A stretch of DNA of 64,000 nt, taken from the NCBI RefSeq assembly GCF_010119205.1, contig NZ_WRXM01000003.1, positions 62,001-126,000 of the forward strand. Direction: 5' to 3'. Shown in pieces: positions 15,687 to 23,294 of the stretch (position 1 is its first letter; each line of letters begins with the position of its first letter). Under the pieces are notes generated by a model that saw only the letters and a list, made by a program, of their open reading frames with translations, was not told where the DNA came from and did no database searches. The DNA is from Haloarcula limicola. GTDB lineage: Archaea; Halobacteriota; Halobacteria; Halobacteriales; Haloarculaceae. Made by a program: the position numbers and the translations under genes.

Positions 15687-16322
15687 TTACAGCGCCTCTT
15701 CGACGAGCGTGCCGGTGGCTCGACGGAGGCTCTCCGAGAGCGCCTGGTGGGAGATACCGAGCTTCTCGGCCAGTTCGGCCTGCGTGATCTGTCGCGGGAC
15801 CTCGAAGTATCCCTCCGATTCAGCCATCGACAGCACCTCGTGCTGTGAGGTCGTCAGGCCGTAGCGCCCGGCCATCTCGCCCTCCATCTCTCGGACGCTC
15901 TCGACCTCGAAGTCGAGCCCGTGCTGGTCACAGAAGTCGTGGGCCTTCGAGACCATCGAGCGCTCGGGGTAGAGCATCCGGATGTTCCACTCCGTGCCCG
16001 CGCCCGTCACGTCCAGAATCGTCGCCTCCGACTGAGTCAGCATGTCGATGACGAGCTTGACGTTTCCGTGCCAGTCCATCTGGAAGAGACACTCGTCTTC
16101 GAGCTCGCGCAGGTGTGTGACCGTCTCGACCGTGGGGTCCTCCTCGAACGTCTCCTCGATGCCGTTGCGTTCGCTTCCGCGGACCCACAGCATCGGCATG
16201 AGCGACCCGTCCCCCGAGCAGACGATCTGCTCGACCGAGAACGTCAGGTCCGGGTACGTTTGTAGCGTGTGATCGAGCACTAAGTCTTCCGAGGGGACGT
16301 TCCCCGATACGAGAGTCGACAT
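15687..16322 (-). CDS. HTH_10 (bacterio-opsin activator type) regulator, copy 1
   Basis: A 211-residue haloarchaeal regulator. The C-terminal 55 residues have the HTH_10 form: LTTSQHEVLSMAESEGYFEVP, then LAEKLGISHQALSESLRR. The N-terminal 150 residues form a sensor-like domain without recognised ligands. It is paralogous to the gene at 16956-17618 (shared LTxSEATILD, FCxxHGL and ISHQALSE stretches). The ATG at 16322 is chosen over a TTG six bases upstream because a TATA box GTTTATCTA (16345-16353) lies 23-31 bases before it. It sits close to the gas vesicle cluster and could regulate it. Confidence 0.8.
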   Translation of the reverse strand: MSTLVSGNVPSEDLVLDHTLQTYPDLTFSVEQIVCSGDGSLMPMLWVRGSERNGIEETFEEDPTVETVTHLRELEDECLFQMDWHGNVKLVIDMLTQSEATILDVTGAGTEWNIRMLYPERSMVSKAHDFCDQHGLDFEVESVREMEGEMAGRYGLTTSQHEVLSMAESEGYFEVPRQITQAELAEKLGISHQALSESLRRATGTLVEEAL

Positions 16323-16702
16323 ATCCAACGGATTACGGGGGACATAGATAAACGGGGTTCACACTCCTACGGATTCCGCGAGTTTCAGCCCTTGTCCGGC
16401 GGTTCTACCGATGAAACAGTGCTGAAACGGTCCGTTAAGCACCCCGAAAAATCACTCGTATCGTTCGGGGAACCGGGGTAAGACAACCGAACTTCGACGG
16501 TACGGCGAAGGTACTTTCCTGACCGGATAGCGGACAGTTTCAACCGTCGCGGCGAGATTCGTCCGACCGCTCGGAGAAAGGAGACGTTAGCGGCGAGCCG
16601 AACCGTGCGATACGAAACGCGAGTGAGGCTCCCGAACGGCCTGATAAACTGCCAGCAGGCTCAAGCCTACCACTTTGGTGGGTGGAACGCGTTGGAACGG
16701 AT
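16323..16702. other. Promoter-bearing spacer between regulator copy 1 and the small hydrophobic ORF
   Basis: The only clear signal is the TATA box at 16345-16353 (minus strand) serving regulator copy 1. No gene is seen in the remainder. A CCACTTTGGTGG-type symmetry near 16670-16683 lies ahead of the small plus-strand ORF. Confidence 0.35.
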
Positions 16703-16903
16703 ATGCAGAACGCAAAGGCAGGCGGTTCGATGTGGAACAACCTCTCGATCATCTCGACGCTCATCGACGCCGCACGCGCGTTCACCCGCGGCGACCGGTG
16801 GGCCGCGGCGTTCCTCGTCGGCGCGGCGGCGCTCTCGTCTCGTGTCCCCGGCGTCGGCACGCTCGCCTCGGTACTGGTCCGCATCGTTCGGTACCTCCGC
16901 TAA
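16703..16903 (+). CDS. Small hydrophobic protein, unknown
   Basis: A 66-residue ORF with ATG start. It is basic, with one hydrophobic stretch (WAAAFLVGAAALSSRVPGVG) and amphipathic ends (IISTLIDAARAFTRGDR and ASVLVRIVRYLR). The composition suggests a membrane-associated peptide. No family is recognised, and it lies between two minus-strand paralogous regulators. It might be real, since the codon pattern is GC3-rich as in neighbouring genes, but it is short and without other support. Confidence 0.4.
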   Translation: MQNAKAGGSMWNNLSIISTLIDAARAFTRGDRWAAAFLVGAAALSSRVPGVGTLASVLVRIVRYLR

Positions 16904-16955
16904 CGGCGAGCGACCGGGACAGCAGACGATCGCCGACCGAGAAAGAGACTCGTTT

Positions 16956-17618
16956 TCACATCAGGTCGGGGTCCGTCCCGACTAGGAGCGTATCCTCGAT
17001 GAGCGATTCGGTCCCTCGACGGAGCCGCTCGGAGAGGGCCTGATGTGAGATGTCGAGTTCGTTGGCGAGCTCTTCGAGCGTCTTCTCCTGGGGGACGTTG
17101 TAGTACCCCTCCTGCGCGGCGAGGACGAGCGCCTGGTACTGGCCCTCGGTGAGCCCGAAGCGGCCGGCGGGCTCGCCGTCCATGTCCCGGATCGACTCGA
17201 CGTCGTAGGTGAGCCCGTGTTCGTTACAGAACTCGTAGGTGGCCGAGAACTTATCGCGGGTCGGGAACATCACGCGGAGTCGCCACTCCTCTTTCTTCCC
17301 GTAGGCGTCGAGGATGGTGGCCTCGGAGTTCGTGAGCATCCCGAGCAGGAGTTCGACCTGATCGATCCAGTCCATCCGGTAGAGGTACTCGTCCTCGAAA
17401 TCGGCGAGCAGCCGGACGTTGTCGACGCTCGGGTCGTCCTCGAACGCCGCCTCGAGCTCCTCCTTATCGACGTTTCGCGCCCACATCAGGGGCATGACGG
17501 CGTCCTCGCCGCTCTTGATGATGCGCTCGCACTCGAATTTTACGTCCGGGAGCTCGTCGAGCGTGTGCTTCAGCGCGAACTCTTCCGCGGGCACTGAGCC
17601 GATGACGATCGTAGCCAT
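16956..17618 (-). CDS. HTH_10 (bacterio-opsin activator type) regulator, copy 2
   Basis: A 220-residue regulator paralogous to copy 1 (15687-16322). The C-terminal DNA-binding part reads LTEGQYQALVLAAQEGYYNVP then LANELDISHQALSERLRR. The N-terminal domain shares LTNSEATILDAYG and FCNEHGLTYDVES with copy 1. The ATG at 17618 matches the start of copy 1 (IGSVPAEEFALKHTL against SGNVPSEDLVLDHTL), so the longer frame is rejected. It lies 117 bases downstream of gvpO on the same strand and may be a vesicle regulator, because gvpD and gvpE are absent from the cluster. That role is inference. Confidence 0.8.
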   Translation of the reverse strand: MATIVIGSVPAEEFALKHTLDELPDVKFECERIIKSGEDAVMPLMWARNVDKEELEAAFEDDPSVDNVRLLADFEDEYLYRMDWIDQVELLLGMLTNSEATILDAYGKKEEWRLRVMFPTRDKFSATYEFCNEHGLTYDVESIRDMDGEPAGRFGLTEGQYQALVLAAQEGYYNVPQEKTLEELANELDISHQALSERLRRGTESLIEDTLLVGTDPDLM

Positions 17619-17735
17619 AGTTTCATTCTGAACCTCGAAGGCAAAACAGGTACTCATTTTGTGCGTATCGTATCTACTAAGTGAGGGATTCGGCTGGCGG
17701 GCCGCCCCACGTTCTCACGTCCGGCCGGCGGGCGG

Positions 17736-18344
17736 TCATTCGAGCCGTTCGCTCTGGTCGGTATCCATGCGACGATATCGGGAGAGCCGCCGGTAGCCGG
17801 TCACCGTCTCCGAGTCTTCGAGCGTGATCTCGTAGTAGCCGATGATGTCCTGCGTGTCGGGAACCGCGCGGCGTTCGACTACTTCGACGGTCGCCAGCCA
17901 GCCGCCGTCGCCGTCTCTGCGTATCTCGACGACCCCGTCGAGCGGATGCTCTATCAGCTGCGCCGTGACCGCTTCGACGGTGCGTCGCACCTCGATGAGC
18001 GATCCCGCGCCGCCGATGGAAACCTCGTCGCTCGCGGCGTCTTCCGACTCGGACGTTTCGGAGGCGTCCGCCTCTCCGCTCTCGGCCTCGCCCGCCGCTG
18101 TGCCGTCGGTGGACTCGGCGGCCTCGGACGCGCCGTCCGAGTCGGCGTCCGACGCTTCGTCTTCGGTATCGCTCGCCGACTCCTCGCTCTCGGCTTCGTC
18201 GTCCGAGGAGCCGTCGTCGACGGTCGGATCGGAATCGTCGTGCTGGTGACAGAACCCGCTCTCGACCGCCGCATTCTGACACCGGTCGCCGTCGCTCGTG
18301 AGCGCGCGGCACTGTTCGGTCGACTCAGCGTCTGACTGTGACAT
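17736..18344 (-). CDS. gvpO: Gas vesicle protein GvpO with N-terminal Cys/His motif
   Basis: A 202-residue protein. The C-terminal half is Gvp[39 protein letters not shown] and [14 protein letters not shown], close to the halobacterial protein as I know it. GvpO is one of the proteins needed for haloarchaeal gas vesicle formation. The N-terminus carries [11 protein letters not shown] and GFCHQH (about residues 12-35), a C-x9-C...C-x-x-H zinc-knuckle-like pattern. A very acidic Ser/Glu/Asp linker of about 75 residues follows. This extension is longer than in the classical protein. It follows gvpA by 23 bases on the same strand, so gvpA-gvpO is one transcript. Confidence 0.9.
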   Translation of the reverse strand: MSQSDAESTEQCRALTSDGDRCQNAAVESGFCHQHDDSDPTVDDGSSDDEAESEESASDTEDEASDADSDGASEAAESTDGTAAGEAESGEADASETSESEDAASDEVSIGGAGSLIEVRRTVEAVTAQLIEHPLDGVVEIRRDGDGGWLATVEVVERRAVPDTQDIIGYYEITLEDSETVTGYRRLSRYRRMDTDQSERLE

Positions 18345-18367
18345 GGTTGTGAGCTATGCCGCAGTCT

Positions 18368-18649
18368 CTACTGGGACGGGGCCTGCTGGTAGTTGTCCGG
18401 GCGAGCCGGTTTCTCGATGTCCAGCTCCTTCATCTCCTCTAGCTCACCGGACTGGCTGGCCTGTTCTATCTTCGTTATGTTCTCCGCGTAGTGGAGGAAC
18501 GTGTCGACGGACGCGGCCACGACACGGGCCTCCACGGTGAGAATTTCGATCCCGACGACCGAGACGCGCGCCCAGATGTCGACCACGAGTCCCTTATCGA
18601 GGATGCGGTCGAGCACTGCTGCCAGGCTACTGGAATCCGGTTGTGCCAT
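18368..18649 (-). CDS. gvpA: Gas vesicle structural protein GvpA
   Basis: The main ribbed-wall subunit, 93 residues. The sequence [36 protein letters not shown] and [20 protein letters not shown] is nearly that of Halobacterium GvpA. The hydrophobic alpha-beta-beta-alpha core assembles the gas-permeable shell. The C-terminus is about 17 residues longer than the classical 76-residue form ([21 protein letters not shown] region). The start is the ATG at 18649; the longer open frame runs into the divergent promoter and is discarded. It diverges from gvpF across 228 bases and leads the gvpA-gvpO transcript. Confidence 0.96.
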   Translation of the reverse strand: MAQPDSSSLAAVLDRILDKGLVVDIWARVSVVGIEILTVEARVVAASVDTFLHYAENITKIEQASQSGELEEMKELDIEKPARPDNYQQAPSQ

Positions 18650-18877
18650 AATGCCACTTGACGGGTTACCTACCTGTACATGCTGCCTGCAGTCGAAAGG
18701 TTTCCGGCGGAATCGGTCGTGTGTTCGCCAGAGGTCGGGCGGTTCGACGATTCTCTCCACGACGAGGTGGTCCGGTCCTATCGCCGTCGAATCCGCTGGA
18801 CGCGACGACTTGCGTATGCTGGCAACAGGGCTTGGTCGGGCGACGGCGAATCGCCGCATACGAGCACAGGTCATACA
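18650..18877. promoter_or_regulatory. Divergent gvpA / gvpF promoter region
   Basis: This 228-base spacer must carry both promoters of the vesicle cluster. On the minus strand, ahead of gvpA, GGAAACCTTTCGA (about 18693-18705) is BRE-like, and CTGCAGGCAGCATGTAC (18676-18692) resembles the GCAGGCAT element seen upstream of other genes here. No strong TATA box is visible for gvpF. Known GvpE-dependent promoters have an upstream activator element next to the BRE; I cannot identify one with confidence. Confidence 0.4.
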
Positions 18878-19507
18878 ATGTCCGGTGATAAAATCTACGC
18901 GTACGGCGTCATCGAGGCCGACTCGATCGACGTCTCTACCGACGGCGTCGAGGGCGAGAGCGACGTATACACTGTCTCACATCGCACTCACGCCGCCGTC
19001 GTCAGCGACATCGACACGCTCGACCCCGAGGAGAGCGACGAGAACGCTCGGGCGCACGACGACGTGCTCCGGGAGGTGATGACGGCGGGCGACGGCCGAG
19101 CGGTCGTCCCGATGCGGTTCGGCATGGTCTTCGAGTCCGAGCGGGCGCTGAAGAACGTCCTCCGGAACAGTCGGGCCGAACTCACGGGATCGCTGCGCCG
19201 CGCCGCCGGTCACGAGGAAGTCGGCATCAAAGTCCTCGTTCCGGAGGACGGCGTCGCAGACGCCGACTCGGTTCGGGAGTCCATCGAGACCGAACTCGCC
19301 GACCACGCGGCCGACGTCGCCGACGGAGACCTGTTCAGCGACCGCCTGCTGTTGAACAACTCCTATCTCGTCGAACGCGACGAGCGCGAGTCCTTCGACG
19401 ACGCGGTCGACGCCGTCCGCGAGGCCCACCCGGACCTGACCGTGCAGTACTCCGGTCCGTGGGCTCCGTACAGCTTCGTGGACTTCCACATCAAAGCGGA
19501 GGCCTGA
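18878..19507 (+). CDS. gvpF: Gas vesicle protein GvpF
   Basis: A 209-residue GvpF/GvpL-family protein, an accessory protein needed early in vesicle assembly that in haloarchaea binds GvpA. The motifs are [12 protein letters not shown] at the start, [46 protein letters not shown] and, at the end, [19 protein letters not shown], the conserved GPWPPY-type signature. It starts with ATG at 18878. The next gene, gvpG, begins two bases after the stop. Confidence 0.95.
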   Translation: MSGDKIYAYGVIEADSIDVSTDGVEGESDVYTVSHRTHAAVVSDIDTLDPEESDENARAHDDVLREVMTAGDGRAVVPMRFGMVFESERALKNVLRNSRAELTGSLRRAAGHEEVGIKVLVPEDGVADADSVRESIETELADHAADVADGDLFSDRLLLNNSYLVERDERESFDDAVDAVREAHPDLTVQYSGPWAPYSFVDFHIKAEA

Positions 19508-19508
19508 G

Positions 19509-19760
19509 ATGTTCCTCCTCGACGACCTGTTCCTCAAGCCGTTCGTCTCGCTGCTGACGATCATCCACGACATGGCGCTAGAGGAGCAGTACGACGTCGA
19601 GGCGATTCGGGACGAACTCAAGGAGAACCGCCTCCTGTACGAGGTCGGCGAACTGGACCAGACGGAGTACGAGCGACGGAAAGACGAACTCGAAGCGGAA
19701 CTCGAAGTCGCACAGAAGGCCCGCGAGCGACTCAGCGGGAGAGTCGAGGTGAAGGGATGA
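19509..19760 (+). CDS. gvpG: Gas vesicle protein GvpG
   Basis: An 83-residue GvpG protein: MFLLDDLFLKPFVSLLTI, then IHDMALEEQYDVEAIRDELK, YEVGELDQTEYERRKDELE and a helical C-terminus. It is an accessory vesicle protein; in haloarchaea it is part of the essential set. Its ATG follows the gvpF stop with no intervening spacer. Its TGA overlaps an ATG (ATGA at 19757-19760) that opens a 37-codon frame. Confidence 0.93.
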   Translation: MFLLDDLFLKPFVSLLTIIHDMALEEQYDVEAIRDELKENRLLYEVGELDQTEYERRKDELEAELEVAQKARERLSGRVEVKG

Positions 19761-19870
19761 CGAACCGCGAGGCGATTCGACGCTCTCGCTCGTTGCCCGC
19801 GTCACCGACCACCTCGCAGACGGCGAGGTCTCGCGGCCGCGCGGTTGCCACCCGGAACGGAGCACCATGA
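19757..19870 (+). CDS. Possible 37-residue coupling ORF between gvpG and the next gene
   Basis: An ATG at 19757 overlaps the gvpG stop (ATGA). The frame runs 37 codons and ends with a TGA (19868-19870) that overlaps the ATG of the next gene (19867), again as ATGA. The peptide is basic and Ser/Arg/Thr-rich and resembles no known Gvp protein. It bridges exactly the place where gvpH is normally found. It could be a translated coupling peptide, a gvpH remnant or coincidence. Confidence 0.3.
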   Translation: MTNREAIRRSRSLPASPTTSQTARSRGRAVATRNGAP

Positions 19871-20760
19871 CAGACTCAAACGAAAGCGAACTGACCGTAG
19901 ACGACCTCGTAACGGCCATCGACGAGCTCAGCGAGAAGGTCGACGACACGTCCGAACACGAATCGGCCGAGGAGGCTGCGGAGCGGTTGGACGACATCCA
20001 CGACGTGGCCGACGAGGTCGAGGACATGCTCGGGACGGTCGACCTGACCGACCTCCTGAGCGAGATCGAGTGGGGGAACCTCCCCGAAGCCATCGAACTC
20101 GAGGACGTCCCCGAGGCCATCGAGGACCGCAACCCCGCCGCCGCCGTCAAATTGCGAAAACTCCTCTCGGTGGCGGACATGTCCGAGGTCTGGGACAACG
20201 TCAACGCCAGGGAGTTCTGGCGGCAGTCCCGCGAACTCGACGACGAACTCGACGACTTCTCCGACGAGGAAGACGAGGGGCTCCTCTCGGGCGACGAGGA
20301 CGACGCCGACGACGGGCTCCTCGACGACCCGTCGTTCGACAGCCCCTTCGGCGACGAGGAGGCCGCGGACGCCAGCGACCCGGCTGACGCGTCGGCGGAG
20401 TCGGGGCTCGGCGGACTGGAGGGACTCGGCACGGACGAGGAGGGACTGCACCGGGAGTCGATGGAGAACGCGATCCAGTCGCGCATCAGCGACTCGGTCG
20501 GGGAGTTCCGACAGAGCATCCTCGCCGCGCGCCAGAAGCTAAAGAAACTGCACGCGGAGAACCGCAGGCGAAACGAGCGTCGCAACTCCTCGTCGACGGA
20601 CTCACGGAACCCCACCGCCGTCTCGACCATGTCGCCCGGGGGAGCGCGGCAGGGGACCGCCAAGTTCTCGACCGTCCCCGAGGAGACCCGCTATTCGACG
20701 GCACCGAACAGACGACGTATCTACGGCTCGCGGTTCGAGGAGGCGGAAGACGATGCCTAG
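19867..20760 (+). CDS. Acidic gas vesicle cluster protein in gvpH/gvpI position
   Basis: A 297-residue, strongly acidic protein. Residues 1-75 are helical and coiled-coil-like (VDDLVTAIDELSEKVDDTSE, IHDVADEVEDMLGTVDL). Residues 75-125 hold LPEAIELEDVPEAIEDRNPA and VWDNVNAREFWRQSRELDD. Residues 128-180 are a disordered Asp/Glu/Gly tract. Residues 195-235 are a helix turning basic (RISDSVGEFRQSILAARQKL, KLHAENRRRNERRN), and the tail ends FSTVPEETRYSTAPNRRRIY. The position between gvpG and gvpJ suggests a GvpI-type protein; the basic C-terminal third fits that, but the acidic N-terminal two thirds do not. There is no alpha-crystallin (GvpH) domain. Its stop overlaps gvpJ by eight bases. Confidence 0.6.
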   Translation: MTDSNESELTVDDLVTAIDELSEKVDDTSEHESAEEAAERLDDIHDVADEVEDMLGTVDLTDLLSEIEWGNLPEAIELEDVPEAIEDRNPAAAVKLRKLLSVADMSEVWDNVNAREFWRQSRELDDELDDFSDEEDEGLLSGDEDDADDGLLDDPSFDSPFGDEEAADASDPADASAESGLGGLEGLGTDEEGLHRESMENAIQSRISDSVGEFRQSILAARQKLKKLHAENRRRNERRNSSSTDSRNPTAVSTMSPGGARQGTAKFSTVPEETRYSTAPNRRRIYGSRFEEAEDDA

Positions 20761-21280
20761 CGCGGGACCGACGCGCTCCTCGGCCGACCTGGCCGACGTG
20801 GTCGAACTGCTGCTCGATAAGGGCCTCGTCATCAACGCCGACATCGCCGTCTCCGTTGGCGATACCGAACTGCTCGGCATCCAGATCCGGGCCGCGGTCG
20901 CCTCCTTCGAGACGGCCGCCCAGTATGGACTGGAGTTCCCGGAGGGAACCGACCAGGAGCGCATCGAGCGAGCGGCGAACCAGGGACGGCTGGGACCGCC
21001 GTCCGACACTAGCGACGACGATGACGACGCGGCCGAGCGGCCCGACGTCTCGCCCGGGAGCCACCCGAAGCAGATTCAGGTCGCGCAGTCGAGCGCCGGT
21101 TCGCCCGGCGGCCCCGCCGAGGAGTCCGACGCGGCCGACGACGCCGACGAACCGACGGGCGCGAGCGGGGAGTCCGCCGACGAGACGACCGACGAACCGG
21201 CGGCCGACGACGCGGACGGCGACGCGACGGCCGACCAGACGACGGCGGACGAAACGGAGGACGAGGATGACGACGATTGA
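20753..21280 (+). CDS. gvpJ: Gas vesicle protein GvpJ with acidic C-terminal extension
   Basis: A 175-residue member of the GvpA/J/M family. The first 65 residues hold the vesicle fold: LADVVELLLDKGLVINADIA, VSVGDTELLGIQIRAAVASF and ETAAQYGLEF. From residue 85 a disordered tail rich in Asp, Glu, Ala and Thr follows, making the protein longer than the usual 100-115 residues. GvpJ is a minor shell component thought to act in nucleation or tip formation. It overlaps the preceding gene by eight bases and gvpK by 14. Confidence 0.92.
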   Translation: MPSAGPTRSSADLADVVELLLDKGLVINADIAVSVGDTELLGIQIRAAVASFETAAQYGLEFPEGTDQERIERAANQGRLGPPSDTSDDDDDAAERPDVSPGSHPKQIQVAQSSAGSPGGPAEESDAADDADEPTGASGESADETTDEPAADDADGDATADQTTADETEDEDDDD

Positions 21281-21629
21281 CATCGACGGCGAGGACGCCA
21301 GCGACGGCCTGCTCTCGCTGGTGGTCGCCGTCGTCGAGTTGCTCGTCGAGGCGATGGAGCGGGAGGCGATCCGGCGGATGGAGTCCGGCAAGTTGAGCGA
21401 CGAGCAGATAGAGCAGCTCGGCCGGCAGCTCCAGGCCATCGAGGCCGAGATAGACGACATCAAGGAGACCTCGGACATCGAGAACGACGTCGACAACGTC
21501 CGGTCGGAACTCGACGGGCTCGTCGACGACGCGCTCCGGATGATCGACACCGAGGCGGCGACCGCAGGTACCGGCCGCGGCACCGTCGCGGACACGCCGA
21601 CGGCGGCCGACGACGGGGGGCAACGATGA
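21267..21629 (+). CDS. gvpK: Gas vesicle protein GvpK
   Basis: A 120-residue GvpK. The family pattern DGLLSLVVAVVELLVEAMER, EAIRRMESGKLSDEQIEQLG and RQLQAIEAEIDDIKE is clear. GvpK is an essential accessory protein of vesicle assembly. The ATG lies inside the end of gvpJ (14-base overlap), and the stop overlaps the gvpL start (ATGA). This tight packing indicates translational coupling throughout the operon. Confidence 0.93.
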   Translation: MTTIDIDGEDASDGLLSLVVAVVELLVEAMEREAIRRMESGKLSDEQIEQLGRQLQAIEAEIDDIKETSDIENDVDNVRSELDGLVDDALRMIDTEAATAGTGRGTVADTPTAADDGGQR

Positions 21630-22492
21630 CCGACGACGGAGCGACGGACCAGACGACGACCGACGAGGGAGCGGCGGCCGACGAGACGGCCGGCGACGAG
21701 GGCCGGTATCTCTACTGCGTCGTGGACGTCGCCGACGCGGACGACGTCGAGACGGGAACGACGCTCGACGCCGAGGGCGTCGACGGCGAGGAGCCGTATC
21801 TCGCCGTCCAAAACGGACTGGCGGCGCTCGTCCAGCGGCGAGCGACGCCGTACGACTCCGACGACGAGACGACGGTCAAACGATGGCTGCTCCAACATCA
21901 GGGCGTCGTGGACGCCGCCCACGAGCGGTTCGGCACGCCGCTACCGGTCCGCTTCGACACCATCCTGCAGGGCGACGACGACGGTATCGCCGCGTGGCTC
22001 GACCGCCAACGAGAGGACCTGCAACCGGCGCTCGACCGCTTCGCGGGCCGGAGCGAGTACCGCATCGAGCTGACCTGTGACGCCGACGCGTTCGGCGCGG
22101 GCGTTACCGAGGGCGACGACCGCCTCGACGAGCTACAGGACGAGTCAGACGAGGCGGACTCGGGGACGGCCTTCCTCAAGTCGAAACAGGTCGACCAGCG
22201 CGAGCGCTCGCTCGTCGCCGAGGAGTGGAACGAGACCGCGGCCTCGCTCCGGGAATCGCTCGACGACCACGCGGCCGAGATCCGGAACATCGACCGAAAC
22301 GTGACCTCCCTCGACGAGGACGACCGCGACGACGCGGACTTCGAGACCGCGTTTTCGGTCCTCGCCGACGAGGAAGCCGCCGGCGCTATCGGGGACCAAC
22401 TCGACGAGATAGCGGCCAGGCCCGGCGTCGAAGTGCGCTACACGGGGCCGTGGCCGCCGTACACGTTCGCACCGACACTCGGGAACGAATGA
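21626..22492 (+). CDS. gvpL: Gas vesicle protein GvpL
   Basis: A 288-residue GvpF/GvpL-family protein. After an acidic N-terminal stretch of about 25 residues it reads GRYLYCVVDVADAD, LAVQNGLAALVQRRATPYDS, LLQHQGVVDAAHERFGTPLP and VRFDTIL. It ends VEVRYTGPWPPYTFAPTLG, the family signature. In haloarchaea GvpL contacts many other Gvp proteins and is essential. It begins in an ATGA overlap with gvpK. Confidence 0.95.
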   Translation: MTDDGATDQTTTDEGAAADETAGDEGRYLYCVVDVADADDVETGTTLDAEGVDGEEPYLAVQNGLAALVQRRATPYDSDDETTVKRWLLQHQGVVDAAHERFGTPLPVRFDTILQGDDDGIAAWLDRQREDLQPALDRFAGRSEYRIELTCDADAFGAGVTEGDDRLDELQDESDEADSGTAFLKSKQVDQRERSLVAEEWNETAASLRESLDDHAAEIRNIDRNVTSLDEDDRDDADFETAFSVLADEEAAGAIGDQLDEIAARPGVEVRYTGPWPPYTFAPTLGNE

Positions 22493-22522
22493 CTCGACAG
22501 CCGATATCTAACGGAGTGAGCG

Positions 22523-22798
22523 ATGGAACCGTCACGTGACGACGACGCCGTCGTCGACCTACTCGACGTCATCCTCCGGGACGGCGTCATCCTGCAGGCG
22601 GACGTCATCGTCACCGTCGCGGACGTCCCGCTCGTCGGTATCAACCTCCGCGCCGCGATCGCCGGAATGGCGACGATGACCGACTACGGCTACTTCGAGG
22701 AGTGGGACGACGAGGCCAGGCGGCGCGTCGTCCCCGACGACGAGCGGACGGAACAACCCTCTGCTACCCTCGGCGACGACCGCCGCGGAGCGCGGTAA
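22523..22798 (+). CDS. gvpM: Gas vesicle protein GvpM
   Basis: A 91-residue GvpA-family minor component. VDLLDVILRDGVILQADVIV, TVADVPLVGINLRAAIAGMA and TMTDYG follow the GvpM pattern. It is hydrophobic and prone to aggregation, and is required in small amounts in Haloferax. It lies 30 bases after gvpL and closes the gvpF-M operon. Confidence 0.93.
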   Translation: MEPSRDDDAVVDLLDVILRDGVILQADVIVTVADVPLVGINLRAAIAGMATMTDYGYFEEWDDEARRRVVPDDERTEQPSATLGDDRRGAR

Positions 22799-22927
22799 TG
22801 AGGCGGTAACGGTCTTCGAGAACTACGCGACGACAGTCGGGTCGCTTCCGGGGAGTTTCTGTGAGAGCGCTTCGCACCGCGCATATCCAAGCACCAGACT
22901 GGGTACGGTCGGTCCCGAAGACGAAGT

Positions 22928-23251
22928 ATGGTGAAAAATCAAGGCGCGACGACCGAATCGGAAACAGTCGAGGCGAACGAGACGATCTACAATGACGAGG
23001 GCACCGTCGTCGGCGTCGTCACCGAACTGACCGAGTCGGGATTCGAGGTCGAGACGACCGAGGGCGTGACGACGGAGGACGACACGTTCGACGTCGAGGA
23101 GGAACAGCCCGGCGGCGAGTTCGGCGAGGGCTACATCATGTGGCGCTGCGAGGAATGCGGCGAGATGGGCGAACTCGAGGACGGCCTCCCCGACTCGTGT
23201 CCGAGCTGCGACGCGCCGAAAGAAGCGCTCTCGAAGGTCCGCGAAGACTAG
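22928..23251 (+). CDS. Rubredoxin-like zinc-ribbon protein (DUF7130-like)
   Basis: A 107-residue protein. The N-terminal half is a small beta domain (IYNDEGTVVGVVTELTESGF, FEVETTEGV). The C-terminal half has CEECGEMGELEDGLPDSCPS-C, two CxxC knuckles spaced as in rubredoxin-like zinc ribbons. Such haloarchaeal proteins are common and of unknown function. It starts with ATG and lies downstream of gvpM with a 129-base spacer, so it is probably a separate unit. Confidence 0.75.
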   Translation: MVKNQGATTESETVEANETIYNDEGTVVGVVTELTESGFEVETTEGVTTEDDTFDVEEEQPGGEFGEGYIMWRCEECGEMGELEDGLPDSCPSCDAPKEALSKVRED

Positions 23252-23294
23252 CGTCAGACGCTGCCGTCCGCTGGACCTCGTTTTTTCCGATAGC

